Below are positions 50,881 through 59,343 of a DNA stretch of 64,000 nucleotides, in pieces. Origin of the DNA: Haladaptatus sp. QDMS2. Its GTDB lineage: Archaea; Halobacteriota; Halobacteria; Halobacteriales; Halococcaceae. The stretch lies in assembly GCF_029338295.1 (NCBI RefSeq), contig NZ_CP119791.1:496001-560000 (forward strand), read 5' to 3'. The notes under the pieces are model-generated. The model worked only from the letters and a program-made list of their open reading frames with translations. It did no database searches and had not been told where the DNA came from. The position numbers were made by a program, and so were the translations under genes. Each line of letters begins with the position of its first letter. Within the stretch, counting starts at the first letter, position 1.

Positions 50881-52416
50881 TCACCGCCGCCAGTACGCCG
50901 ACGTGAGCAACACCAGCACGGGGAAGATTTCCAGTCTGCCCACCCACATCAGGAACACCATTAGCAGTTTGCTCTCCTGGGTGAACACGAGGTAATTGTT
51001 CATCGGCCCGACTGCACCGAATCCCGGCCCGACGTTCCCGAGCGTCGCGGCGACGGCGCTCATCACTTCGAGCACGGAGAGCGAGGACTGGACGCGCGTC
51101 ATGTCCACGAGGACGAACAACACACCCAGGAAGAAGATGAGCACGTAGAGCAGCGTGAAGGCGTAGATGCCGCGGATGGCCCGTTCGTCCACCGCCAGAC
51201 CGCCGAGTCTGACCGGCGAGATTGCCTCCGGGTGAACGGTCGTGAACAGCTCGCGGCGCAGCGATTTGAGGATGACGAGCCAGCGGACGATTTTCACGGC
51301 CCCACCGGTGGACCCTGCACTGCCGCCGATGAACATGGCGAACAGCAGGAGGTACTGTGCCGGGGCGCTCCACGAGTTGAAGTCCATGGAGGCATACCCG
51401 GTGGTGGTCACAATAGACACGACCTGAAACGTCGCGTGTCGCAGCGAGTCTTCGGCCTCAGTGATGATTGGCGGCACCTGTCCGGTGATGGTTTCGATGC
51501 CAGCACCCGTGAACAGCAGCCCCGCAACCATCGCCGAGAGGACGCCCATGACGCCGAGGTAGGCGCGAAACTCGCTGTCGGTGACGAGACGCTTTGGTTG
51601 CCCTGTAAGGACGTGCCAGAACAGCGCGAAGTTGGTCCCCGCGACGACCATGAACGGGATGATGACCCACTGGACGGCCGCAGAGAAGGCCTCGATGCTG
51701 CGCGCCTCAGGTGAGAACCCACCCGTTGGCAACGTGGTGAGCGCGTGGGCGACGGCGTTGTAGATGTGCATATTCGGCGCTAACCCGCCCAGGTGGAGGC
51801 CGTAGAGCAACAGTATTTCGAGGATGGTGAAGCCGAGATAGGCCCCCCAGAGTGCCCGCGCCGTCTCCGCAATGCGCGGCGTCAGCTTTTCGAGTCCCGG
51901 TCCGGGGGCCTCCGCATCCATGAGCTGTGCGCCACCGACCGAGAGTTCGGGGAGAATCGCCACGGCGAGGACGACGATACCCATCCCACCGAGCCACTGG
52001 GTGAGCTGTCGCCAGATGAGCACGGCTCGCGAGTGGATGGTGAAATCACCCATCACCGTCGCGCCCGTCGTCGTGAAGCCGCTCATCGACTCGAACAGCG
52101 CGTTGACCGGGTTCGCGAGCATGGACGCCGTGCCGTACCCCGAAATGATGTACGGAATCGTCCCAATGACGGCCACGCCGAACCACGTCAGCGCGACCAT
52201 CAGGAATCCCTCGCGGAAGCCGAGTTCGTCGTCGCGTTCGACCCGTTCCAGTGCGGTTCCGACGACGAGGGTGATGGCGATGGTGATGACGAACGTCTCG
52301 ATGTCTACGCCATCTACGAGTGCGACGAACAGCGGCAACAGCAGCGCAACCGAGAGGTACTTGATGACCGTCCCGGTGAGACTGACGCTCGTCCGCCAGT
52401 GCACTCGCACGTTCAT
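50881..52416 (-). CDS. trkH: TrkH-family K+ uptake protein (second)
   Basis: 511 aa. Pore segments ESMSGFTTTGATV, LTTLPTGGFSPEA, IVTTTGYASMDF and AATLGNVGPGFGAVG hold the four filter glycines. IGGSAGSTGGAVKIVRW is shared with the first TrkH but the two sequences are clearly separate families of TrkH. Downstream of its own trkA (4-nt overlap), minus strand. Its different pore segments suggest a different cation preference or regulation. Confidence 0.93.
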   Translation of the reverse strand: MNVRVHWRTSVSLTGTVIKYLSVALLLPLFVALVDGVDIETFVITIAITLVVGTALERVERDDELGFREGFLMVALTWFGVAVIGTIPYIISGYGTASMLANPVNALFESMSGFTTTGATVMGDFTIHSRAVLIWRQLTQWLGGMGIVVLAVAILPELSVGGAQLMDAEAPGPGLEKLTPRIAETARALWGAYLGFTILEILLLYGLHLGGLAPNMHIYNAVAHALTTLPTGGFSPEARSIEAFSAAVQWVIIPFMVVAGTNFALFWHVLTGQPKRLVTDSEFRAYLGVMGVLSAMVAGLLFTGAGIETITGQVPPIITEAEDSLRHATFQVVSIVTTTGYASMDFNSWSAPAQYLLLFAMFIGGSAGSTGGAVKIVRWLVILKSLRRELFTTVHPEAISPVRLGGLAVDERAIRGIYAFTLLYVLIFFLGVLFVLVDMTRVQSSLSVLEVMSAVAATLGNVGPGFGAVGPMNNYLVFTQESKLLMVFLMWVGRLEIFPVLVLLTSAYWRR

Positions 52417-53747
52417 ACGTTGGCGGTCACGGCATCGATTGCGTCGTGGTCGACGAACATCACGACGTGGTCGTTCACTTCGATGACGGTGTCACCGCGT
52501 GGAGTGATCATCTGGTTGCCCCGGGTGACCGCGCCAATAACGACACCCTCTGGAAGTTCCTTGACTGACTCCTGAATCGGCCGGTTCGCGAGGATGCTGT
52601 CTGCGTTGATTTCGAATTCGAGAACCTCCGCACGGTCGGATTCGATGAGTGCGACGTTCTCTGCCTGCTCGTCGCGAGTAAAGCGCGTAATCTCCTCTGC
52701 GGTCGCCTCCCGGGGGTTCACGGCCACGTCCACGCCGACGGCCTCGAACAGGTCTACGTACTCGCCCGCATCGACGATGGCGACGGTGCGCTTCGCCCCG
52801 AGGCGCTTTGCGAGCAACGAGGCGAGCAAATTCCGCTCGTCTGAGTCGAGTCCGGCGATGACGATGTCTGCCTGCCCCACCATCTCACGCGTGAGGAATT
52901 CGATATCTGTCGGGTCAGACTCCATCACGGTGGTGTTCGGGAGTTTCTCTGCGAGGTCACGAGCGCGTGCTTCTCGGTCCTCGATGAGCCGTGGGTGGAA
53001 TCCGCGGGCTTCGAGCAGGCGGGCGGTCTGGAAGGCGATTTCACTGCCGCCGATGATGACCACGTCCTGTCCGTTGCCCCCCTGTCCGGGGGCGAGTTCC
53101 ATCGCGAACCCGCGGACGCTATCGGGGCTGCCGATGACGATAACCTGGTCACCGTTTTCGATGACCGTTTCCCCGCGGGGGATGACCACGTCGTCACCGC
53201 GGAGGATTGCGGCGAAGGTGAGCGAATCGAAGCGGTCCGCGTCCCGAATCGTCTGTCCCGCGACGGGACTCTGTTCGTTCACCCCGAACTGCGCCATGAG
53301 GACGTTCCCGCCGGCGAAGGCGTCTACGTCCTGGGTCGCGGGAAGGCCCACGACGCGGACGATGCTCTCCGCGGTCAGGAGGTCTGTACAGACGAGGAAA
53401 TCGACGCCGAACGCGCCCTGCTTGTTCTGCCAGGTCGTGAGATACTTCGTGTTCTTGACCCGGGCGATGGTGAACGCGTCGCTGATCGTCTTTACCGTCC
53501 CACACGTCACGATGTTCGTTTCGTCGTCGTCCGTGCTGGCGATGACCATGTCGGTCTGTTCGATATTCGCCTCTCGCAGGGTCGAGAGGTCGGCTCCGTC
53601 ACCCTCGATGGCGAGCACGTCGAGTGAGTACGTGAGCGCCTCCACGCGGTCGCGGTCGATATCGATGACGACGACTTCGTGGCTGTCTGCGAGGCTCGCA
53701 GCGATGCTCGAACCGACCTCTCCGGCCCCGACGACGATTACTCGCAT
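52413..53747 (-). CDS. trkA: TrkA-family regulator (double RCK)
   Basis: 444 aa. Two RCK_N/RCK_C units: MRVIVVGAGEVGSSIAASLA (1-20) and the second near 230 (DVVIIGGSEIAFQTARLL). The C-terminus holds LPEGVVIGAVTRGNQMITPRGDT. It should gate the adjacent TrkH, whose ATG overlaps its stop. The ATG at 53747 was chosen over the GTG at 53753. Confidence 0.93.
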   Translation of the reverse strand: MRVIVVGAGEVGSSIAASLADSHEVVVIDIDRDRVEALTYSLDVLAIEGDGADLSTLREANIEQTDMVIASTDDDETNIVTCGTVKTISDAFTIARVKNTKYLTTWQNKQGAFGVDFLVCTDLLTAESIVRVVGLPATQDVDAFAGGNVLMAQFGVNEQSPVAGQTIRDADRFDSLTFAAILRGDDVVIPRGETVIENGDQVIVIGSPDSVRGFAMELAPGQGGNGQDVVIIGGSEIAFQTARLLEARGFHPRLIEDREARARDLAEKLPNTTVMESDPTDIEFLTREMVGQADIVIAGLDSDERNLLASLLAKRLGAKRTVAIVDAGEYVDLFEAVGVDVAVNPREATAEEITRFTRDEQAENVALIESDRAEVLEFEINADSILANRPIQESVKELPEGVVIGAVTRGNQMITPRGDTVIEVNDHVVMFVDHDAIDAVTANV

Positions 53748-53870
53748 CGACACCCCTCACGAGCGAGACTCTTCATGCTTGTCGTATTTCGTTGGCGCAG
53801 GTAAGTTCATTTCTATTCCTCAGGGTCGCTCACCGTGCAATTTGCTCACGAAGTGACCGCCGACACCGAC

Positions 53871-53880
53871 CAGTTAAGTT
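53871..53880 (+). promoter_or_regulatory. TATA region of the leader-ORF/USP/APC operon
   Basis: CAGTTAAGTT, centre 28 nt before the ATG at 53904, not before the USP ATG at 53980. Confidence 0.5.
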
Positions 53881-53903
53881 CGAGTAGTCTGTCTGCTCCT
53901 ATC

Positions 53904-53987
53904 ATGAACCAATCGCTCGCCAGCAACGGGTCACTCGACAATCAGGTAATCGAACGAACACAGACAGGGGGGTTCGTCGATGGGTAA
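53904..53987 (+). CDS. 27-codon leader ORF ahead of the USP gene
   Basis: MNQSLASNGSLDNQVIERTQ plus seven residues, stop TAA at 53985-53987. A TATA-like box stands 28 nt before its ATG, the usual leaderless spacing. Its end overlaps the USP start (ATGGGTAA) by 8 nt, so USP translation is probably coupled to it. The peptide itself has no known function. Confidence 0.45.
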   Translation: MNQSLASNGSLDNQVIERTQTGGFVDG

Positions 53988-54408
53988 GTCCATCTTCGAG
54001 TGCGTCGTCGTCCCGGTCGCTGACGAGGACGATGCGCGGACGACCTGTTTGGCACTCGCTCCGTATTTGGACGCCGAGAGTCGCGTCGTCGCACTCCACG
54101 TCATCGAAAAAGCCGGTGGCGCACCCGACAAGGCCTCGGTCGAACAGCGCCAGGAAGGCGCGACGAAGATTTTCGACGTCGTCCAGGACACCCTCGCGGA
54201 TGCCACCGTCGAAACCGATCTGCGCTACGGCACGGACATTGCGGACACGATTTTCGCTGCCGCCGCCGACGTCGACGCCAGTTCAATCGCGTTCTCGCCA
54301 CGGGGTGGCAGCCGGTGGGTTCGACTCCTCACCGGTGACGTCGCACTGTCGCTCGTGACCGAAACCGACCGGCCGGTGGTCGTCTTGCCGGACGCGCCTG
54401 ACGAATGA
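53980..54408 (+). CDS. Universal stress protein
   Basis: 142 aa. MGKSIFECVVVPVADEDDAR with a central ALHVIEKAGG, and a C-terminal SPRGGSRWVRLLTGDVALSL where the phosphate loop GGSRWVRLLTGDVA is altered (no GS/T pair as in ATP-binding members). Its stop overlaps the APC permease start by 4 nt (ATGA), so it is made with the permease, which carries its own USP domains. Confidence 0.87.
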   Translation: MGKSIFECVVVPVADEDDARTTCLALAPYLDAESRVVALHVIEKAGGAPDKASVEQRQEGATKIFDVVQDTLADATVETDLRYGTDIADTIFAAAADVDASSIAFSPRGGSRWVRLLTGDVALSLVTETDRPVVVLPDAPDE

Positions 54409-56642
54409 GCGACGAAGAACTCGCGAAAGACCTCGGCCCGCTCGCCGCGCTGACCATCGGCGTGGGGACGATGATTGGGGCCGGCATCTTCGTGCTGCCC
54501 GGCGTGGCCGTCGAGTCTGCCGGGCCACTCGCAGCAGGCGCGTTCGTCCTCGGCGGCGGTATCGCCCTGCTCACGGCGCTCTCGGCTAGCGAACTCGGCA
54601 CCGCCATGCCGAAAGCCGGCGGGGCGTACTACTACGTCAACCACGCCCTCGGCCCCCTCTTTGGCAGCGTCGCTGGCTGGGCGAACTGGATGGGACTGGC
54701 CTTCGCCTCCGCGTTCTACATGTTCGGCTTCGGCCAGTACGTCGCCGTGTTCGTAGACGTTCCCTCGTTTACCATCGGGCCACTGGCGCTCACGTCGGCG
54801 AAGATTATCGCCCTCGTCGGGGCGGCGCTGTTCACGCTCATCAACTACGTCGGCGCGAAGGAGACGGGTCGTCTCCAGAACATCATCGTCATCACGCTCG
54901 TCGCCATCCTCACCGTGTTCACACTCTTTGGCGCACTTCAGGCAGACCTCTCTTCGCTTCGACCGTTCGCCCCCGACGGCTACGGGGCGCTCCTGCCGGT
55001 GACGGGCATCATCTTCGTCTCCTACCTCGGATTCGTCCAGATTACGTCGGTCGCAGAGGAAATCAAAGACCCCGGACGCAACCTCCCTCGCGCAGTCATC
55101 GGGAGCGTCCTCCTCGTGACCGCCATCTACGCGCTCGTCCTGCTCGTCGTGCTTGCCGCCGTGCCGAACAGCGTGGTCGCGGGCAACGACACGGCGGTCG
55201 TGGACGTGGCGCGAATCCTCCTCGGCCCAATCGGCGCAATCGCCCTCCTCTTTGGCGGGTTGCTCGCCACCGCGTCGAGCGCGAACGCCTCGATTCTCGC
55301 GTCCTCGCGCATCAACTTCGCCATGGGGCGAGACAAGATCGTCTCCGAGGAACTGAACACGATTCACCCGCGCTTTGGGACGCCCTATCGGGCCATCGGC
55401 CTCACGGGCGCGTTCATCTTGCTGTTCATCCTCTTTGGCGACCTAGAGACGCTCTCGACGGCCGGGAGTACGCTCCACCTCATCATCTACGGCCTGCTCA
55501 ATATCGCGCTCATCGTGATGCGCGAGGCGAATCCAGCGGACTACCAGCCGGATTACCGGGTTCCGTTCTACCCGATTGTCCCGATTCTCGGGGCGGTCAT
55601 CTCGTTCGCACTCGTGGCGTTCATCGAACCGTTCGTCGTCGTTCTCAGCCTCGGGTTCGTCGCCTTCGCCGCCCTCTGGTACATCTTCTACGCCCGGTCG
55701 CGGACGGAAAAACAGGGCATCTTGAGCCAGTACATCCTGAACCGGTCCGACGTGATGCCGGAACCCGCCGTCTCCGCCGCCGGCGCAGTCCAGCCCGACG
55801 GCGGCTCCTACCGCGTCATGGTTCCCCTCGCGAACCCGAAAAGCGAGAAGGACCTCATCACCCTCGGGAGCGCGATTGCGAAACAGAACGGTGGCACCGT
55901 AGACGCCATCCACATCATCACGGTTCCCGACCAGACAGCGCTCGCAGGCGCAGCGGCCTACAAGGACCAGTTGGACGCAGAATCCTCCACGCTGCTCGAA
56001 CGCGCTCGGGAAGACGCGACCACGTTTGGCGTAGACGTAGACACCCACACCATCCTCTCGCATCGCTCGTTCGAGGAAATCTTCGACGCCGCGAAAACGC
56101 ACGAGGCCGACCTCGTCGTCATGGGCTGGGGCGAGGACGCCCACGGCTCTCCCGGCCGCGCGGAGGGTGCTCTCGACGAACTGACCGAGGACATCCCGTG
56201 TGACTTCCTCGTGCTCAAAGACCGCGGCCTCGACCCCTCGAAGCTCCTCGTGCCGACCGCCGGCGGGCCCGACTCGGACCTGTCTGCGGCCGTCGCGAAA
56301 CTGCTCCGCGTAGAGTACGGCTCGGAAATCACGCTCTTGCACGCCGTCAATAGCCCCGAAGAGGAATCGGAGGGACGGGCCTTCCTCGAAGGCTGGGCGG
56401 CAGACCACGACCTCACGGACGCCTCGCTGCGCATCGACACCTCCGGCAACGTAGAGCGGGCAATCGAGACGGCGGCCGAAGACTCGACGCTCGTCATAAT
56501 CGGCGCGACCGAACGCGGCCTCCTCACGCGCCTGCTCCGTGGGTCGCTCGTCCTCGACGTGGTGGACGACATCTCGTGTTCGGTGTTGCTCGCAGAGAAG
56601 GCTCGCAGCCGAACGCTGAAAGAGCGCCTGTTCGGTCGCTGA
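54405..56642 (+). CDS. APC-family amino acid permease fused to two USP domains
   Basis: 745 aa. The first 430 residues are an APC transporter with about 12 helices; the signature GVGTMIGAGIFVLPGVAV (19-36) and QITSVAEEIKDPGRNLPRA (about 207) are diagnostic. Two USP domains follow (about 465-610 and 612-735). The first has VVMGWGEDAHGSPGRAEGALDEL and the second GATERGLLTRLLRGSLVLDV. It transports an amino acid or amine; the USP modules likely sense nucleotides. Coupled to the preceding USP gene. Confidence 0.93.
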   Translation: MSDEELAKDLGPLAALTIGVGTMIGAGIFVLPGVAVESAGPLAAGAFVLGGGIALLTALSASELGTAMPKAGGAYYYVNHALGPLFGSVAGWANWMGLAFASAFYMFGFGQYVAVFVDVPSFTIGPLALTSAKIIALVGAALFTLINYVGAKETGRLQNIIVITLVAILTVFTLFGALQADLSSLRPFAPDGYGALLPVTGIIFVSYLGFVQITSVAEEIKDPGRNLPRAVIGSVLLVTAIYALVLLVVLAAVPNSVVAGNDTAVVDVARILLGPIGAIALLFGGLLATASSANASILASSRINFAMGRDKIVSEELNTIHPRFGTPYRAIGLTGAFILLFILFGDLETLSTAGSTLHLIIYGLLNIALIVMREANPADYQPDYRVPFYPIVPILGAVISFALVAFIEPFVVVLSLGFVAFAALWYIFYARSRTEKQGILSQYILNRSDVMPEPAVSAAGAVQPDGGSYRVMVPLANPKSEKDLITLGSAIAKQNGGTVDAIHIITVPDQTALAGAAAYKDQLDAESSTLLERAREDATTFGVDVDTHTILSHRSFEEIFDAAKTHEADLVVMGWGEDAHGSPGRAEGALDELTEDIPCDFLVLKDRGLDPSKLLVPTAGGPDSDLSAAVAKLLRVEYGSEITLLHAVNSPEEESEGRAFLEGWAADHDLTDASLRIDTSGNVERAIETAAEDSTLVIIGATERGLLTRLLRGSLVLDVVDDISCSVLLAEKARSRTLKERLFGR

Positions 56643-56676
56643 CCCGTTCACCCCTTTTAGTCTGCGGATAATAACG

Positions 56677-56696
56677 GTTGCTCGCCCCAGAGCAAC
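56677..56696. promoter_or_regulatory. Inverted repeat before the Thr/Asp-rich protein gene
   Basis: GTTGCTC-gcccca-GAGCAAC, perfect 7-bp arms between an AT-rich GATAATAA stretch (56667-56674) and the ATG at 56705. It may be an operator or an mRNA hairpin. Confidence 0.4.
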
Positions 56697-56704
56697 TACC
56701 AACG

Positions 56705-57187
56705 ATGGGCATTACCCAGAAGTCCCTCTACCTCGTCGGCGCGCTGCTGTTCGTCTCCGGCATCGCCGTCGCGACGGGCATCGCACCGTTCTCGCCTGAC
56801 GTCGGTCCCTCGATGAACCAACTCCCCGACGGTAATCAGTCGGACGCCCCGAACACGGCAACCCAGACGCAGTCCCCGTCGGCCACCACCGAACCGACCG
56901 AGACTGACTCGACACCAGAGGCTACAGCGACGACCGAGACGACGACGCCGGAACCGACGACCGAAACCGACGCTGGCGATGAAACCACGACCGAGGATGA
57001 GGCCGATTCGGACGACGAACAGGAGACTGACGACGAAGAGAGCGACGACTCTGACGACGGAATCATCGTCATCAGCGACGACGATGACACAGAGACGACG
57101 GACGGCCCCGGCAACTCAGAGAACAGCAACGGGCAGAAAAACGGGAAAGACAAAAACAACGACCTTCTTTCGGGCGTCTTCGGCTAA
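56705..57187 (+). CDS. Secreted or membrane-anchored Thr/Asp/Glu-rich protein, unknown function
   Basis: 160 aa. MGITQKSLYLVGALLFVSG is an N-terminal hydrophobic anchor or signal. From about 38 to 140 it is low-complexity Thr/Glu/Asp with SDDEQETDDEESDDSDD, and the tail NSNGQKNGKDKNNDLLSGVF is polar. A stalk or cell-surface polyanion seems likely. Converges with the PrsW gene. The ATG at 56705 was chosen over an upstream in-frame start at 56678 because the hydrophobic N-terminus begins there. Confidence 0.75.
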   Translation: MGITQKSLYLVGALLFVSGIAVATGIAPFSPDVGPSMNQLPDGNQSDAPNTATQTQSPSATTEPTETDSTPEATATTETTTPEPTTETDAGDETTTEDEADSDDEQETDDEESDDSDDGIIVISDDDDTETTDGPGNSENSNGQKNGKDKNNDLLSGVFG

Positions 57188-57195
57188 CGCCCGCG

Positions 57196-58167
57196 TCAGT
57201 CGTCCGTCGCTACTGCCTGTTTCTGCGTGGTCGCCTCCCGGTGGCGGTGTTTGTACCGCGCCAGCTTCCGGTACAGCAAGTAGCCAAAGACCCCATCGTA
57301 GAGGATGACGAAACCGATAAACGCGACGCCGCCCCCGAACGGAAGCACGGTCACGAGGGTGTTGTACGTCGCGTGAATCACGGTGGCGATGAGCAGGCCC
57401 TTCACGACGATGGGGCCGCGATTCTCGGGGTTGAATTTGGCGAGGCCGAGGTAGTAGCCCGCGAACGCAGAGTAGATGACGTGGCCTGGCCCGGCGAACG
57501 CCCGCGAGGTGGCCGTTTGTAGTGCGACCTGTAACTGGGACGCTGCACCGGAATTCTGGGCTGCGGTGAGCACCTCACGGGTAATGTACAGCGAGTTTTC
57601 GATGGTAGCGAAGCCGAGGCCCGCGACTGCGCCGTACACCGCACCATCGACCACCGCGTCGAACTCGCTCGTGTTGAAGGCGTGGACGCGAACGGCGAGT
57701 ATCTTCACCGTCTCCTCGATTGGGCCGACGACGAGGAAGAAAAACAAGATGGTTCCGACGAGCGGAATCAGCCCGAAGGCCAGCTTGAGCGCGGAGTTCA
57801 CCACGGCGGCGAAACTCGCAAACAGGACGCCGAGCAGGAACGTAATGGCGAGCGTTTCCCACGGTTCGCGCATCGTCACGTCCTCGTACCAGATGAACGC
57901 CGCGAGCGCGAACGCCGGCACCACCGAGATGAGCGTGAGCACGCCGAGCGTCGGACTGGTCGCGATGGCGTATCCAGTCAATCCGAGTTGCCCGAGGAAC
58001 ACGAGCAGGGCGAGCGCGACGAGAAAGCGCCCCTTGTTGTTGGTAATCGCCCCGTGGATGGCAGTTGCGAGTCTGTCCACCGGCGACCTGACCTCCCAGC
58101 GAGTGACGTCATAGAGGTCGTCATCGCCGTCGTAACCGTCTTCTACCGGGTCGGTCGGCTGGCTCAT
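57196..58167 (-). CDS. PrsW-family intramembrane metalloprotease
   Basis: 323 aa with about nine membrane helices. Active motifs: VVGPIEETVKILAVR (EE), FATIENSLYITREV, FAGPGHVIYSAFAGYYLG and LIATVIHATYNTLV (His) are the PrsW zinc set. PrsW enzymes cleave membrane-bound substrates such as anti-sigma factors in bacteria. The archaeal substrate is unknown; the adjacent converging protein with a membrane anchor and acidic ectodomain is only a candidate. Confidence 0.9.
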   Translation of the reverse strand: MSQPTDPVEDGYDGDDDLYDVTRWEVRSPVDRLATAIHGAITNNKGRFLVALALLVFLGQLGLTGYAIATSPTLGVLTLISVVPAFALAAFIWYEDVTMREPWETLAITFLLGVLFASFAAVVNSALKLAFGLIPLVGTILFFFLVVGPIEETVKILAVRVHAFNTSEFDAVVDGAVYGAVAGLGFATIENSLYITREVLTAAQNSGAASQLQVALQTATSRAFAGPGHVIYSAFAGYYLGLAKFNPENRGPIVVKGLLIATVIHATYNTLVTVLPFGGGVAFIGFVILYDGVFGYLLYRKLARYKHRHREATTQKQAVATDD

Positions 58168-58235
58168 GCAACACGCGGGGGCAAGGACTCGTCTTACAAA
58201 GGAATTACTGCCGAGTTTGTGCGCCAGCAGGGTTC

Positions 58236-58307
58236 GCGAAAACGAAGCTTTCGCTCACTTCCGATGCGGCTTTGCCGCATCGGCGTTCGCAACGGCTACG
58301 CCGTTGC
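58236..58307. repeat. Three adjacent hairpins after the 57-aa membrane protein gene
   Basis: GCGAAA/TTTCGC (58236-58254), CCGATGCGGC/GCCGCATCGG (58261-58283, perfect 10 bp) and GCAACGGC/GCCGTTGC (58289-58307, perfect 8 bp, next to the stop). Likely 3'-end hairpins of the minus-strand gene; the style is like the array at 44175-44712. Confidence 0.65.
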
Positions 58308-58481
58308 TCACTCCCACTCCTCGTCGACGACCGGATTGAAAAATTCGTAGAAGAAATCGTACGCCTTGCCCATGAGCAAGGCGAGCACTATCACGCCAGC
58401 CCAGATGACGGCCGCCGCAACGAGGTCTCCCAACCCCGTCTCGACACCGGTCCCCCCGAGACCGGTTTGGAAAATCCACAT
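58308..58481 (-). CDS. Small single-helix membrane protein
   Basis: 57 aa: MWIFQTGLGGTGVETGLGDL, then the helix VAAAVIWAGVIVLALLMGKA and the tail YDFFYEFFNPVVDEEWE. Glycine-rich start, one membrane helix, acidic end. The clean frame from ATG 58481 to TGA 58308 together with hairpins right after the stop support a real gene. Function unknown. Confidence 0.65.
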   Translation of the reverse strand: MWIFQTGLGGTGVETGLGDLVAAAVIWAGVIVLALLMGKAYDFFYEFFNPVVDEEWE

Positions 58482-58615
58482 GTGTGAACAATTGGCGTAC
58501 GACGTACTTCAACCTCTCGCCGAGTCATGAGGACGCGATAGTCTGAATTTGTTGAAAAATTTTCACTATCTCTGCTATCGAATGTCATGTGGGTACTACG
58601 GTACCCAGTAAGAGT

Positions 58616-58795
58616 ATGGGAGACAGAACGATATTACACGTTTGCAGACACTGCGGTGCCGTCTTCGCGACGTCGTCTACGACGTCGCCACGAACGTGCG
58701 CCGTCTGTGGAGACGCGGCCAACTTCTCGCTATTCGCGCCAGAACCATTCGGCCCGATGCCAGTAGCACGTCCACGCGCACCTCGAGTGCGTTGA
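58616..58795 (+). CDS. Small zinc-ribbon protein
   Basis: 59 aa. Cys10, 13, 28 and 31 (HVCRHCGAVF, TCAVCGDAANF) make one zinc ribbon. The C-terminus (FAPEPFGPMPVARPRAPRV) is Pro-rich. Resembles the small rubredoxin-like or zinc-ribbon proteins of haloarchaea. The ATG at 58616 was chosen; a GTG at 58589 would add nine residues. Confidence 0.7.
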   Translation: MGDRTILHVCRHCGAVFATSSTTSPRTCAVCGDAANFSLFAPEPFGPMPVARPRAPRVR

Positions 58796-58832
58796 GAGCA
58801 CAGTTTACACGCACTGCTGACCTACTTCATTT

Positions 58833-59324
58833 ATGCACCTACGAACCACCGGGCGCGAGCGAGTTATCCACGCGACGGTGACCGTTCCGGCGAGCCGTGA
58901 CGCAGTCTGGGACGCCTGGACGACCGAGGCTGGACTTCGGAGTTTCTTCGCGCCCGACTGCACCGTCGAACTCGAACCGATGGGAGCCTACGAGCTGTTC
59001 TTTGACCTTGACGCAGACGAGGGCCTTCGCGGTGGCGAGGGCAACGTCGTTCTCGCAATCGAACCGAAGCGCATGCTGAGTTTCACCTGGAACGCACCGC
59101 CGAGGCTCCCGTCGGTTCGTGACCAGCGCACGAGCGTCGTCGTCCGATTCCGTGACCTCCCGAACGACCGCACGCAGGTCACCCTGACGCACAGTGGCTG
59201 GGGCGAGGGACCAAACTGGACGAAAGCCTACGACTACTTCGTCGAAGCGTGGTCTGAGACGGTGTTGCCACGGCTCAAAAAGCGATTCGTAAGCGGGCCA
59301 GTGGATTGGAACGCGCGTCGGTAA
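58833..59324 (+). CDS. SRPBCC (AHSA1/START-like) domain protein
   Basis: 163 aa. TVTVPASRDAVWDAWTTEAG (about 14-33), then FFDLDADEGLRGGEGNVV, MLSFTWNAP, TSVVVRFRDL and QVTLTHSGWGEGPNW follow the helix-grip fold that binds hydrophobic ligands. Ligand unknown. Confidence 0.87.
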   Translation: MHLRTTGRERVIHATVTVPASRDAVWDAWTTEAGLRSFFAPDCTVELEPMGAYELFFDLDADEGLRGGEGNVVLAIEPKRMLSFTWNAPPRLPSVRDQRTSVVVRFRDLPNDRTQVTLTHSGWGEGPNWTKAYDYFVEAWSETVLPRLKKRFVSGPVDWNARR

Positions 59325-59343
59325 AAACAGGACGGGGTTTGAG

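Noticed and set aside
55443-56702. Long minus-strand frame under the APC-USP gene
   Set aside because: Mirror of the permease and USP domains; no start signal or motif.
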